Shown here one piece after another: positions 36,642 to 45,539 of a stretch of 64,000 nucleotides of DNA. The position numbers were made by a program, and so were the translations under genes. The stretch is from contig NZ_CP038436.1 of NCBI RefSeq assembly GCF_004683965.1, positions 2,294,001 to 2,358,000 of the forward strand. The letters are read 5' to 3'. Each line of letters opens with the position of its first letter. Within the stretch, counting starts at the first letter, position 1. The DNA comes from Nocardioides seonyuensis (lineage in GTDB: Bacteria; Actinomycetota; Actinomycetes; Propionibacteriales; Nocardioidaceae). The notes below the pieces were generated by a model. That model saw only the letters and a program-made list of their open reading frames with translations. It did no database searches and was not told where the DNA came from.

Positions 36642-38375
36642 ATGCTGCTCACGCTGATCCGCGACGGCGTCGCCCCCTACCGGGGGTCGCTCGCCGTCGT
36701 CGTGCTCATGCAGTTCCTGGCCACGGTCGCCGCCCTGTTCCTGCCGAGCATCAACGCCGACATCATCGACAACGGCATCATCACCGGCGACATCGGCTAC
36801 ATCTGGCGCCTCGGCGGGGTGATGCTGCTGGTCTCGCTGGCCCAGGTGGCCTGCACCGTGGTCGCGGTCTACTTCGCAGCACGCACCGCGATGCGCTTCG
36901 GCCGTGACACCCGCGCTCGGATCTTCGAGCGGGTCGGCACCTTCTCCGCCCGCGAGGTGCAGCACTTCGGCGCACCCTCGCTGATCACGCGTGAGACCAA
37001 CGACGTCCAGCAGGTGCAGACCCTGGTGGTCACGGGCGGGACGCTGGCGATCATGGCGCCGATCATGATGGTCGGCTCGATCCTGATGGCGCTGCGCGAG
37101 GACGTCGGGCTCTCCTGGCTGATCGTCGCCGTCGTGCCCGCGCTGGGGATCTCGGTCGGGTTCATCATCTCGCGGATGGTGCCGAGCTTCCGGCTCATGC
37201 AGGTGCGCATCGACGAGGTCAACCGGCTGCTCCGCGAGCAGATCACCGGGGTCCGGGTGGTGCGCGCCTTCGTCCGGGAGCGCCACGAGACCGAGCGCTT
37301 CGCCCGCGCCAATTCCGAGCTGACCGACGTGGCCATCACGGCAGGGCGCTGGATGGCCGCGATGTTCCCGACGGTGATGCTGGTCGCCAACGTCTCGACC
37401 GTCGGGGTGCTGTGGTTCGGCGGCCACCGGGTCGAGAGCGGCGCGATGGAGATCGGCGCGCTGACGGCCTACATCTCCTACCTCATGCAGATCGTGATGT
37501 CGGTGATGATGGCGATGTTCATGATGATGATGGTGCCGCGCGCCACGGTCTGCGCCGAGCGCATCATGGAGGTGCTCGACACCGAGTCGTCGGTGCATCC
37601 GCCCGCCGTGCCCGTGGGTGAGGTCGCCGAGCGCGGCACGCTGCGCCTCGAGGACGTCGACTTCGCCTACCCCGGGGCAGACGTGGGCGTCCTGCGCGGC
37701 GTCTCGCTGGAGGCCGGCCCGGGCCGCACCCTGGCGATCGTCGGCTCCACGGGCTCGGGCAAGTCGACCCTGGTCAACCTGTTCCCGCGCCTCTTCGACG
37801 CCACGTCCGGGACCGTGTCGGTCGGCGGCGTCGACGTCCGCGACCTCGACCCCCAGACGTTGTGGAGCCGGCTCGGGCTCGTCCCCCAGCGTGCCTTCCT
37901 CTTCTCCGGGACCATCGCCTCCAACCTGCAGTACGGCAGGCCGGATGCGACCGAGGACGAGATGTGGCACGCCCTCGAGATCGCCCAGGCCCGGGAGTTC
38001 GTCGAGGCGATGCCCGACGGACTCCAGTCCAGCGTCGCCCAGGGCGGCAGCAACTTCTCCGGCGGGCAGAAGCAGCGGCTCGCCATCGCCCGCGCCGTCA
38101 TCAGGCGGCCCGAGATCTACCTCTTCGACGACTCCTTCTCCGCCCTCGACCTCACCACCGACGCCCGGCTGCGCGCGGCCCTTCGCCCCGAGACGGCCGA
38201 CGCGACGGTGGTGATCGTGGCGCAGCGCGTCTCCACGATCCGCGACGCCGACGAGATCGTCGTGCTCGACGACGGTCGGGTGGTCGGGCGCGGCACCCAC
38301 GAGGAGCTGCTGGCCGACTGCGAGACCTACCAGGAGATCGTCGCCTCCCAGCTGAGCGCGGAGGAGGCCGCATGA
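36642..38375 (+). CDS. Heterodimeric ABC exporter subunit with degenerate ATP site
   Basis: Fused membrane/ATPase half-transporter, 577 residues: six helices (about 1-310) then the nucleotide-binding domain. Walker [10 protein letters not shown], signature NFSGGQKQR, Walker [12 protein letters not shown] with Asp instead of catalytic Glu, and Gln in place of the switch His ([10 protein letters not shown]). These substitutions mark the non-hydrolysing site of TmrAB/BmrCD-type heterodimers. The 3' end overlaps the partner gene by ATGA. The ribosome site is GGGGGAC. Substrate unknown; drug or lipid export is likely. Confidence 0.92.
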   Translation: MLLTLIRDGVAPYRGSLAVVVLMQFLATVAALFLPSINADIIDNGIITGDIGYIWRLGGVMLLVSLAQVACTVVAVYFAARTAMRFGRDTRARIFERVGTFSAREVQHFGAPSLITRETNDVQQVQTLVVTGGTLAIMAPIMMVGSILMALREDVGLSWLIVAVVPALGISVGFIISRMVPSFRLMQVRIDEVNRLLREQITGVRVVRAFVRERHETERFARANSELTDVAITAGRWMAAMFPTVMLVANVSTVGVLWFGGHRVESGAMEIGALTAYISYLMQIVMSVMMAMFMMMMVPRATVCAERIMEVLDTESSVHPPAVPVGEVAERGTLRLEDVDFAYPGADVGVLRGVSLEAGPGRTLAIVGSTGSGKSTLVNLFPRLFDATSGTVSVGGVDVRDLDPQTLWSRLGLVPQRAFLFSGTIASNLQYGRPDATEDEMWHALEIAQAREFVEAMPDGLQSSVAQGGSNFSGGQKQRLAIARAVIRRPEIYLFDDSFSALDLTTDARLRAALRPETADATVVIVAQRVSTIRDADEIVVLDDGRVVGRGTHEELLADCETYQEIVASQLSAEEAA

Positions 38376-40345
38376 GCGACGGCAAGCTCCAGGAGACCGA
38401 GCGCATCCAGGCGGGCCCCGGCCACGGCCGCGGACCGATGGGTGGCGGGCTGGTGGGCGGCAAGCCCTCGAACTTCAAGGAGTCGGGCAAGCGCCTGTTC
38501 GGCCGGCTGCGCCCCCACCGGGTCAAGGCATCCCTCGTGGTCGCGCTGACCATCGGCAGCGTGCTCCTCATGGCGGTCGGCCCGCGCATCCTCGGCCAGG
38601 CCACCGATCTCATCTTCGCCGGCCTCATCGGCGGTCGGCTGCCCGAGGGCACCACCCAGGAGCAGGCGGTGGAGGCGCTGCGGGCCGGCGGCGACGACAA
38701 CGTCGCCGAGATGGTCTCGGCCATGGACCTCGTGCCCGGCCAGGGGGTCGACTTCGACGCCGTCGCGCGGGTTCTGCTCCTCGTGCTCGCGGTCTACCTG
38801 GTGGCCTCGCTGCTGTCGTGGCTCGCGGGCTACCTGCTCAACGACGTGGTGCAGGCGACGGTGCGCCGGATGCGCTCCGACGTCGAGGACAAGGTCAACC
38901 ACCTGCCGCTGTCCTACTTCGACAAGCAGCCGCGCGGCGAGCTGCTGAGCCGGGTGACCAACGACATCGACAACGTCTCCCAGTCCCTGCAGCAGACGAT
39001 GAGCCAGCTGCTCTCCTCGGTCTTCACCGTGGTCGCCGTGCTCGCGATGATGCTGTGGATCTCCCCGCTGCTGGCGCTGATCGCCCTGGTGTCCGTGCCC
39101 GTCTCGATCGTCGTCACCACCCAGGTCATGAAGCGCTCGCAGGGGATGTTCGTCCAGCAGTGGCGCAGCACCGGACGGCTCAACTCCCACATCGAGGAGA
39201 CCTTCTCCGGACACGCCCTGGTCAAGGTGTTCGGTCGGCAGGCGGAGGCCGAGCGGGTCTTCGCCGAGCAGAACGACGACCTCTACGAGGCGTCCTTCCG
39301 GGCCCAGTTCGTCAGCGGCCTGGTGATGCCGATCATGATGTTCGTCGGCAACGTCAACTACGTCGCGGTCGCCGTTGTCGGTGGCCTGCGCGTGGCCAGC
39401 GGCCACGTCTCCCTCGGCGAGGTGCAGGCCTTCATCCAGTACACCCGCCAGTTCACCCAGCCGCTCTCCCAGATCGCGTCGATGGTCAACCTGCTCCAGT
39501 CCGGGATCGCCTCGGCCGAGCGGGTCTTCGAGCTCCTGGACGCAGAGGAGGAGTCACCCGAGCCGGCGTACGACATCTCGGCCCCCGCCACCGGCCCCGG
39601 CGAGGTGCGCTTCGAGCGGGTGTCGTTCTCCTACGACCCCGACCGCCCGCTGATCCAGGACCTGTCGCTGGTCGCGCAGCCCGGCCACACGGTCGCGATC
39701 GTGGGGCCCACGGGCGCCGGCAAGACCACGCTGGTCAACCTGGTGATGAGGTTCTACGAGCTCGACGGCGGCCGGATCACGCTCGACGACGTCGACATCG
39801 CCTCCATCCCCAGGCCGGTGCTGCGTTCGCGGATCGGGATGGTCCTGCAGGACACCTGGCTCTTCGAGGGGACCATCCGCGACAACATCGCCTACGGCCG
39901 TCCCGACGCGACAGAGCAGGAGATCCTCGCCGCCGCGCGGGCGACCTTCGTCGACCGGTTCGTGCACTCGCTGCCCGAGGGCTACGACACGGTCATCGAC
40001 GAGTCCGGCGAGAACCTCTCGGCCGGTGAGCGCCAGCTGCTCACCATCGCCCGGGCGTTCCTCTCCGACCCGGCGCTGCTGATCCTCGACGAGGCGACCT
40101 CGTCGGTCGACACCCGCACCGAGCTGCTGCTCCAGCAGGCGATGTCGGCGCTGCGCAGCGACCGCACGTCGTTCGTGATCGCCCACCGGCTCTCCACGAT
40201 CCGTGACGCCGACCTCATCCTGGTGATGGAGGACGGTGCCATCGTCGAGCAGGGCACCCACGAGGAGCTTCTCGCGGCCGAGGGCGCCTACGCGCGGCTC
40301 CACCAGTCGCAGTTCGTGGCGCCGCTGGAGGAAGCCACCGCCTGA
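38372..40345 (+). CDS. Heterodimeric ABC exporter subunit with canonical ATP site
   Basis: 657 residues. A Gly-rich N-terminal tail ([17 protein letters not shown]) precedes the membrane domain, with an insert of about 60 residues between the first two helices ([14 protein letters not shown] ...). The ATPase has Walker [10 protein letters not shown], signature NLSAGERQL, Walker [13 protein letters not shown] with catalytic Glu and switch His in VIAHRLSTI, complementing the degenerate partner. Start ATG 38372 overlaps the upstream stop (ATGA). The two must function together. Confidence 0.93.
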   Translation: MSDGKLQETERIQAGPGHGRGPMGGGLVGGKPSNFKESGKRLFGRLRPHRVKASLVVALTIGSVLLMAVGPRILGQATDLIFAGLIGGRLPEGTTQEQAVEALRAGGDDNVAEMVSAMDLVPGQGVDFDAVARVLLLVLAVYLVASLLSWLAGYLLNDVVQATVRRMRSDVEDKVNHLPLSYFDKQPRGELLSRVTNDIDNVSQSLQQTMSQLLSSVFTVVAVLAMMLWISPLLALIALVSVPVSIVVTTQVMKRSQGMFVQQWRSTGRLNSHIEETFSGHALVKVFGRQAEAERVFAEQNDDLYEASFRAQFVSGLVMPIMMFVGNVNYVAVAVVGGLRVASGHVSLGEVQAFIQYTRQFTQPLSQIASMVNLLQSGIASAERVFELLDAEEESPEPAYDISAPATGPGEVRFERVSFSYDPDRPLIQDLSLVAQPGHTVAIVGPTGAGKTTLVNLVMRFYELDGGRITLDDVDIASIPRPVLRSRIGMVLQDTWLFEGTIRDNIAYGRPDATEQEILAAARATFVDRFVHSLPEGYDTVIDESGENLSAGERQLLTIARAFLSDPALLILDEATSSVDTRTELLLQQAMSALRSDRTSFVIAHRLSTIRDADLILVMEDGAIVEQGTHEELLAAEGAYARLHQSQFVAPLEEATA

Positions 40346-40351
40346 GGCCGG

Positions 40352-41500
40352 TCAGGGCGTCCCGGTCGGCGTCGCCACCGGGATGGTCGCCTCCGCAGCG
40401 CCGGGCAGGAGCGGCGCGACCACGGTGTTCGGCGGCGTCTCGGCCAGGTCGCCCTCGTTGGCGGCGGGGCGGTGGCCACGCACCGCCCGCATCGCCGGCC
40501 GCTCGACGACGTACCAGCTGATCGTCGCGAGCACCACCATCAGCGGGACCGACAGGGCGGCGTGCACGTAGGTGCCGTAGGCCGCGCCGCCGAGGACGAC
40601 GACCAGCTGCTGGCTCGGGAAGGCGTAGACGTAGCAGCCGTAGGAGATGTCGTTGCGCCGGATCCAGCGCGGGCAGGGCAGCACCTTGCCGAGCCAGAGC
40701 AGGAAAAGCGTGAGCAGCGGCGCCCCGGCGTGGGGACCCCAGCCGCCCTGCCAGGCGACCAGGCCGGCGAACACCGCGAGGCCGGGGACGGCGACCCACC
40801 ACGTGACCGGCACGTGGTCGCGCACGGCGTAGAGCGCAGCACCGCCGAAGAAGAAGGGCATGACCGTCAGGAGCAGCCCGATCTCTCCGTGCCCGCCGAA
40901 GTAGGCCAGGGTGGTCTCGGGGTCGGCGGCGGCCCACACGGTGAGGGCGAAGACGGGGACCAGCAGCAGGGGACGGCGTCGTACGAAGCCGATCGCCAGC
41001 AGCCCGCCGATGGCGAGGTAGCAGAGGAACTCGTAGTAGAGCGACCACAGCGAGCCGTTCCACGCGCCCGGGTGGGGCGCGGTCGCGAGGGTGCCGGCGA
41101 CGCCGTACTCGCGGATGTTGAGACCGAGGTTGGTGAACACGTGGCCCAGGGGAGTGGGCGCGGTCGTCAGGAAGCCGTCGAGCGTCCCGCGGTCGTGGAG
41201 GTAGGCGATCGGCGCGAAGCCGAACGCGACCACGACCAGGCAGGCCAGGAAGCCGGGGTAGATCCGGGCGATGCGGTGGGTGAGGTAGGCGCCGAAGCGG
41301 GTGCGCAGCCGGCTGCCGGTGATGAGGAAGCCACTGAGGCAGAAGAACATGTAGACGGCCCACGTCCCGAGGTGCTGGCCGTTGACCAGCGGGCCGAGGC
41401 CGTTGCCCGAGAGCGTGTAGGAGTGGGCGAACAGCACCGTGCATGCCAGGACCAGCCGCACCAGGTTGAGGCTGTTGTGGTGGGGGTCGAGGGTCTGCAC
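40352..41500 (-). CDS. Acyltransferase 3 family membrane protein
   Basis: O-acyltransferase of the OafA/acyltransferase-3 family, 382 residues with about ten helices. Family marks: N-terminal LNLVRLVLACTVLFAHSYTL with the conserved His, then YMFFCLSGFLITGSRL and the RIARIYPGF loop, and SLWSLYYEFLCYL. Likely acylates a cell-surface glycan or lipid. Start at GTG 41500, eight bases after TAGGCT (41514-41509), rather than the longer frame to 41584, whose first 28 residues are Arg/His-rich and unlike a membrane-protein start. Confidence 0.87.
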   Translation of the reverse strand: MQTLDPHHNSLNLVRLVLACTVLFAHSYTLSGNGLGPLVNGQHLGTWAVYMFFCLSGFLITGSRLRTRFGAYLTHRIARIYPGFLACLVVVAFGFAPIAYLHDRGTLDGFLTTAPTPLGHVFTNLGLNIREYGVAGTLATAPHPGAWNGSLWSLYYEFLCYLAIGGLLAIGFVRRRPLLLVPVFALTVWAAADPETTLAYFGGHGEIGLLLTVMPFFFGGAALYAVRDHVPVTWWVAVPGLAVFAGLVAWQGGWGPHAGAPLLTLFLLWLGKVLPCPRWIRRNDISYGCYVYAFPSQQLVVVLGGAAYGTYVHAALSVPLMVVLATISWYVVERPAMRAVRGHRPAANEGDLAETPPNTVVAPLLPGAAEATIPVATPTGTP

Positions 41501-41606
41501 GGAGCGGCAGCCTAGTCGCTGGCTCCGGCGCGGCCCGAAAAGGCGTTGAGCGGTCCGGCGGTGCGACGTACGGTGGGTGCACACGGAAAGGAGGTGGTCC
41601 GAAGCA

Positions 41607-41645
41607 ATGAAGTCTTTTCGGATGAGTGAGGTGGCTGCGCGCTAG
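41607..41645 (+). CDS. Twelve-residue leader peptide candidate
   Basis: ATG to TAG encoding MKSFRMSEVAAR. It is preceded by AAAGGAGGTGGTCC (41587-41600), almost a full complement of the 16S 3' tail and the strongest ribosome site in the window. Its last codons form the 5' arm of a 10-bp hairpin, and a terminator follows 40 bases after its stop. Such an arrangement fits a regulatory leader for the MFS-MarR operon; the peptide itself need have no function. Not a known leader that I can name. Confidence 0.55.
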   Translation: MKSFRMSEVAAR

Positions 41646-41685
41646 TCGCAGCTCGAAGCTCGGCCGCGAATCCAACGCAGCCACC
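41630..41685 (+). other. Leader hairpin overlapping the end of the small reading frame
   Basis: GGTGGCTGCG (41630-41639, codons of the leader peptide) pairs perfectly with CGCAGCCACC (41676-41685). A ribosome at the leader stop codon would cover the 5' arm. The 3' arm abuts the terminator directly. Confidence 0.55.
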
Positions 41686-41736
41686 CGACCCGCAGGCTCC
41701 CGGACATCATCCCCCGGGGCGACGGCCTGCGGGTCG
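41686..41736 (+). terminator. Intrinsic terminator in the MFS leader
   Basis: CGACCCGCAGGC (41686-41697) pairs perfectly with 41725-41736; an inner CCCGG/CCGGG stem lies in the loop. TTCCATTT follows, so it looks like a genuine rho-independent terminator upstream of, and in the same direction as, the MFS gene. Confidence 0.7.
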
Positions 41737-41742
41737 TTCCAT

Positions 41743-41800
41743 TTGGTGGGGCTTCCGCGCGGGAATACAGTTGCCATGCACAACGGTTGTGTACGACAAC
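41743..41800 (+). promoter_or_regulatory. Promoter with overlapping MarR-type operator for MFS-MarR operon
   Basis: TTGGTG (41743-41748), 17-base spacer, TACAGT (41766-41771). An imperfect 31-base palindrome (41770-41800, 12 of 15 positions pairing) with core CACAAC-G-GTTGTG begins at the -10 end and covers the transcription start. The downstream marR gene suggests autoregulation. Confidence 0.6.
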
Positions 41801-41825
41801 TACCCCGCGCTCGAAGGACCCGTCC

Positions 41826-43418
41826 GTGACCCAGGCACCACCCGCCCAGACCGAAGCCTCCGCCGTCCTGCCCTCGGCCGAGCAGTCGGGCCAGATGACG
41901 CACCGCGAGGTGCTCGAAGCCCTCAGCGGGCTGCTGCTCGCCATGTTCGTCGCGATGCTCTCGAGCACGATCGTCTCCAACGCGCTGCCCACCATCGTGA
42001 CCGAGCTGGAAGGCAGCCAGACCGGCTACACCTGGGTCGTCGTGGCCACGATGCTGGCGATGACCGCGACCACGCCGATCTGGGGCAAGCTCGCCGACCT
42101 CTTCGACAAGAAGATCCTGGTGCAGTCGGCGCTGGTGATCTTCTCCGTCGGCTCGCTCATCGCCGGCTTCGCGCAGTCGATGGACGTGCTGATCGGCGCG
42201 CGCGTGGTGCAGGGACTCGGTGTCGGTGGCCTCACCGCACTGGTGCAGGTCGTCATCGCGACCATGGTCAGCCCCCGTGAGCGCGGCCGCTACTCCGGCT
42301 ACATCGGCGCGACGTTCGCTCTGGCCACCGTCAGCGGCCCGCTGGTCGGAGGCGTCCTCGTGGACACGATCGGGTGGGAGTGGTGCTTCTTCGCCGGGAT
42401 CCCCGTCGCGGCCCTGGCCTTCGTGGTGCTCCAGAGGACCCTGCGCCTGCCGGTCGTCAAGCGGGAGGTCCACATCGACTACCTCGGTGCCTTCCTCCTC
42501 ATGGGCGGCGTCTCGACCTTCCTGGTCTGGGTCTCCCTCGGCGGCCAGCAGTTCGACTGGGTCTCCGGCCTGAGCGCCGCCCTCCTGGTCGTGGCGCTCG
42601 TGCTCGTCGCGGCGGCCGTCCGCGTCGAGATCTCCGTCGCCAAGGAGCCGATCATCCCGATGCGCCTCTTCCGCGACCGCACCCTGACCCTCGCCACCGT
42701 CGCCTCGGTGCTGATCGGGGTCGCGATGTTCGGGTCGACGGTCTACCTCAGCCTCTACTTCCAGCGCGCCAAGGACCTCAGCCCCACCGAGGCTGGCCTG
42801 ATGTCGATCTGCATGGTCGGCGGGCTGCTGGTCTCCAGCATCGTCAGCGGCAACATCATCACCAGGACCGGTCTGTGGAAGCGGTGGATCGTCGGCGGCA
42901 TGGTCGCCGTGATCGCCGGGATCGCCCTGCTCGCGACCATCGACGCCACCACGCCGCTGTGGCAGACCGGCGTCTTCATGGCCGTGCTGGGCCTCGGACT
43001 GGGCGCCACCATGCAGAACCTCGTCCTGGCGGTCCAGAACACCGTTGCGCTCGCCGACATGGGGGCGGCCTCCTCCGTGGTGGCGTTCTTCCGGGCGCTC
43101 GGAGGCTCGGTCGGCATCGCCGCTCTCGGCTCCGTCCTCGCCCACCAGGTCGCCGACGCCGCGAAGGCCGGGCTCGAGGCGCTGGCCCGCACGCAGCCCG
43201 AGGTGCTCAAGGGCCTCACCTTCGACACCGGCGGGATCCCCGACCTCGCCGCTCTGCCCGCACCGGTGCGCGCCGTCTTCGAGTCCGCGTTCGGCGATGC
43301 GACCGGCCACATCTTCCTGGTTGCCCTACCGTTCGCGGTCGGGGCACTCGTCGCGGTGCTCCTCATCAAGGAGGTTCCGTTGCGCACCACCGTGCACCGG
43401 GAGGACGAGCTCGTATGA
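41826..43418 (+). CDS. DHA2-family MFS multidrug exporter
   Basis: 530 residues, about 14 helices, EmrB/QacA-like: FVAMLSSTIVSNALPTIV (motif D1), PIWGKLADLFDKKILV (motif A), ATVSGPLVGGVLVDTIGW (motif C). It has a large loop near residue 445 (QVADAAKAGLEALARTQPEVLKG), usual in this subgroup. GTG 41826 is chosen for GAAGGA seven bases upstream; the open frame to 41787 would run into the operator. The stop overlaps marR by ATGA, making a classic exporter-repressor operon. Drug specificity unknown. Confidence 0.88.
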   Translation: MTQAPPAQTEASAVLPSAEQSGQMTHREVLEALSGLLLAMFVAMLSSTIVSNALPTIVTELEGSQTGYTWVVVATMLAMTATTPIWGKLADLFDKKILVQSALVIFSVGSLIAGFAQSMDVLIGARVVQGLGVGGLTALVQVVIATMVSPRERGRYSGYIGATFALATVSGPLVGGVLVDTIGWEWCFFAGIPVAALAFVVLQRTLRLPVVKREVHIDYLGAFLLMGGVSTFLVWVSLGGQQFDWVSGLSAALLVVALVLVAAAVRVEISVAKEPIIPMRLFRDRTLTLATVASVLIGVAMFGSTVYLSLYFQRAKDLSPTEAGLMSICMVGGLLVSSIVSGNIITRTGLWKRWIVGGMVAVIAGIALLATIDATTPLWQTGVFMAVLGLGLGATMQNLVLAVQNTVALADMGAASSVVAFFRALGGSVGIAALGSVLAHQVADAAKAGLEALARTQPEVLKGLTFDTGGIPDLAALPAPVRAVFESAFGDATGHIFLVALPFAVGALVAVLLIKEVPLRTTVHREDELV

Positions 43419-43867
43419 CGACCCCACGCGACGCCGACCTGCGCCGCATCGAGTCAGAGGTCCTCGTCCTGCTGCGGCGCATCAAGCGGGTCCTCGTCGA
43501 GCGTGCCCACGCGATCCACGCAGACCTGGGCCCGACGTCGTACCTCCTGCTCTCGCGCATCATCGCGGCCGGCGAGCTGCGCGGCTCCGACCTGGCGGGC
43601 AGCTTCGGCGTCGACAAGGGCGGCGTCAGCCGCGGGGTCCAGCACCTCGTCGACCTCGGCCTCGTCGAGCGGAGCCCCGACCCGGAGGACCGTCGCGCCT
43701 CGCTCCTCAGGGCGACCCCGCTCGCGCTCGAGCGGATGGCCGCGCTGGAGCAGGCCCGGCGCGAGCGCTTCGACGAGCGCCTCAGCGGCTGGGACGACGC
43801 CGACGTCGCGCGCTTCGCCGACCAGCTGGCCGACTACAACCGGCTGCTCTCCGACGACAACTGCTGA
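43415..43867 (+). CDS. MarR-family transcriptional regulator
   Basis: 150 residues with the winged-helix core: SYLLLSRIIAAGELRGSDLAGSFGVDKGGVSRGVQHLVDLGLVERSPDPEDRRAS, the wing ending in DRR as is typical. N- and C-terminal helices form the dimer interface. It overlaps the exporter gene by four bases and is the obvious candidate repressor for the palindrome at 41770-41800. A ligand cannot be predicted. Confidence 0.9.
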   Translation: MTTPRDADLRRIESEVLVLLRRIKRVLVERAHAIHADLGPTSYLLLSRIIAAGELRGSDLAGSFGVDKGGVSRGVQHLVDLGLVERSPDPEDRRASLLRATPLALERMAALEQARRERFDERLSGWDDADVARFADQLADYNRLLSDDNC

Positions 43868-43870
43868 ACC

Positions 43871-43939
43871 CCCGATACTCCGTATCAAATGGCTCGTCCG
43901 AGCCCGCGCGCCGCGAGCTTGTTGATACGGAGTACCGGG
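43871..43939. repeat. Long inverted repeat between convergent genes
   Basis: Arms 43871-43888 and 43922-43939 (18 bases, one mismatch) contain TACTCCGTATCAA and its complement; the 33-base loop holds a smaller GGCTCG/CGAGCC hairpin. Probably a bidirectional terminator for marR and the glucosidase, although no T-tract is present. Confidence 0.6.
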
Positions 43940-43943
43940 TAAG

Positions 43944-45539
43944 TCAGCGCAGCCAGACGGATGTGTCGGGGGGCAGCCGGTCGGTGACCGGGCCCGACGA
44001 CACGAGCACCTCGCCCGGCGGCAGCGGCACCGGCGAGGTGCCGCAGTTGAGCAGCACCGTGAGCGGGCCGCGCCGGAAGGCGAGAGTGTCCTTGCCCTGG
44101 TCGAGCAGCTCGACCGTGTCACCGGCCACGACGGCGTGCTCGCGCCGTGCCGCCAGGGCGCGGCGGTAGAAGCCGAGCGTCGAGTCGGCGTCGTCGTCCT
44201 GGGCGTCGACGGTGAGGGGCGCCCAGTCGGCCGGCTGCGGGATCCACGGCTGCCCGGCACCCGGACCGAAGCCGAAGGGCGGCTCGTCACCGCTCCAGGG
44301 GATCGGGACGCGGCACCCGTCGCGACCCTTCTCGGCATCGGGAGAGTCCTTCTGGCGAAGCCACGTGGGGTCCTGCCGGTCCTCGGGGGCGACGTCGACC
44401 TCCTCGAGGCCGAGCTCCTCGCCCTGGTAGAGGTAGGACGAGCCCGGCAGCGCCAGCATCGCCAGCGTGGCCGCGCGGGCCCGGGCCAGGCCCTGGGCCC
44501 CGCCGCCGTAGCGGGTGGGGTGTCGTACGACGTCGTGGTTGCTGAGCACCCACGTCGGCGACGCCCCGACGGGCTCGACCGCCGCGATCGTCTCGGTGAT
44601 GACCCGGGCGAACTCGGATGCCGACCACGGCGCCAGCAGCCACGCGAAGTTGAAGGCCTGGTCGAGCTCGTCGGGCCGGACGAACCGCGCCATCGACTCG
44701 GGCGTCTGGGTCCAGGCCTCGGCGACCGCCATCCGCTCGGGGCCTGCCTCGTCGAGGATGCGGTGCCACGAGCGGTAGACGTCGTGGACCTCGGGCTGGT
44801 CCCACATGGGCTCGTCGTTCAGGACGCGCTCGACCATCTGGCGGCTGCCGGGGGTGCCCACGTGGGGCTCGTGCTCGACCTGGTCGCGCAGGCCCTCCTC
44901 CTTGAAGAGGCCGTGGGCGACGTCGACGCGGAAGCCGTCGACCCCGCGGTCGAGCCAGAAGCGCAGCACCTCCTCGAACATCGCCGGCACCTCGGGGTTG
45001 CGCCAGTTGAGGTCGGGCTGGGAGGAGTCGAAGAGGTGCAGGTAGAACTGCCCCTCGCCTTCGCTTCCCCCGGGGACCTGGGTCCAGGCGGGGCCGCCGA
45101 AGACCGACTCCCAGTTGTTGGGCGGCTTCCCGTCGACGCCGTCGCGGAAGAGATAGCGGTCCCGCTCCGGGCTGCCGGGGCCCGCGGCGAGAGCGGCGCG
45201 GAACCACTCGTGCTGGTCACTGGTGTGGTTGGGCACCAGGTCGACGATGACGCGCAGCCCCAGGTCGTGGGCGGTGCGCACGAGGTCGTCGGCGTCGGAC
45301 AGCGAGCCGAAGAGCGGGTCGACGTCGCGGTAGTCGGAGACGTCGTAGCCGTGGTCCTTCTGCGGCGAGCGGTAGAACGGCGTGAGCCAGACCGCGTCGA
45401 CCCCCAGGTCGCGCAGGTGGGGCAACCGGCTGGTGATGCCCGGCAGGTCGCCGATGCCGTCGCCGTTGCTGTCGGCGAAGCTGCGGACGTAGATCTCGTA
45501 GATGACGGCGTCGCGCCACCATGCCGCGGCGTCGCTCAT
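43944..45539 (-). CDS. GH13 alpha-glucosidase
   Basis: Cytoplasmic glycoside hydrolase family 13 enzyme, 531 residues, of the oligo-1,6-glucosidase/maltase group (WWRDAVIYEIYVRSFADSNGDG). Catalytic set: nucleophile Asp in GFRVDVAHG, acid Glu in MAVAEAWTQ, third Asp in LSNHDVVRH; region I is DLVPNHTSDQHEWF. Probably cleaves maltose or isomalto-oligosaccharides. The start overlaps the stop of the upstream hotdog gene by ATGA. No sugar transporter is adjacent. Confidence 0.92.
   Translation of the reverse strand: MSDAAAWWRDAVIYEIYVRSFADSNGDGIGDLPGITSRLPHLRDLGVDAVWLTPFYRSPQKDHGYDVSDYRDVDPLFGSLSDADDLVRTAHDLGLRVIVDLVPNHTSDQHEWFRAALAAGPGSPERDRYLFRDGVDGKPPNNWESVFGGPAWTQVPGGSEGEGQFYLHLFDSSQPDLNWRNPEVPAMFEEVLRFWLDRGVDGFRVDVAHGLFKEEGLRDQVEHEPHVGTPGSRQMVERVLNDEPMWDQPEVHDVYRSWHRILDEAGPERMAVAEAWTQTPESMARFVRPDELDQAFNFAWLLAPWSASEFARVITETIAAVEPVGASPTWVLSNHDVVRHPTRYGGGAQGLARARAATLAMLALPGSSYLYQGEELGLEEVDVAPEDRQDPTWLRQKDSPDAEKGRDGCRVPIPWSGDEPPFGFGPGAGQPWIPQPADWAPLTVDAQDDDADSTLGFYRRALAARREHAVVAGDTVELLDQGKDTLAFRRGPLTVLLNCGTSPVPLPPGEVLVSSGPVTDRLPPDTSVWLR

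Noticed and set aside
41626..41829. A 67-residue frame over the MFS leader
   Set aside because: Runs across the terminator and operator, has no ribosome site and is Arg/Ser-rich; the 12-codon frame with a strong ribosome site is more credible.
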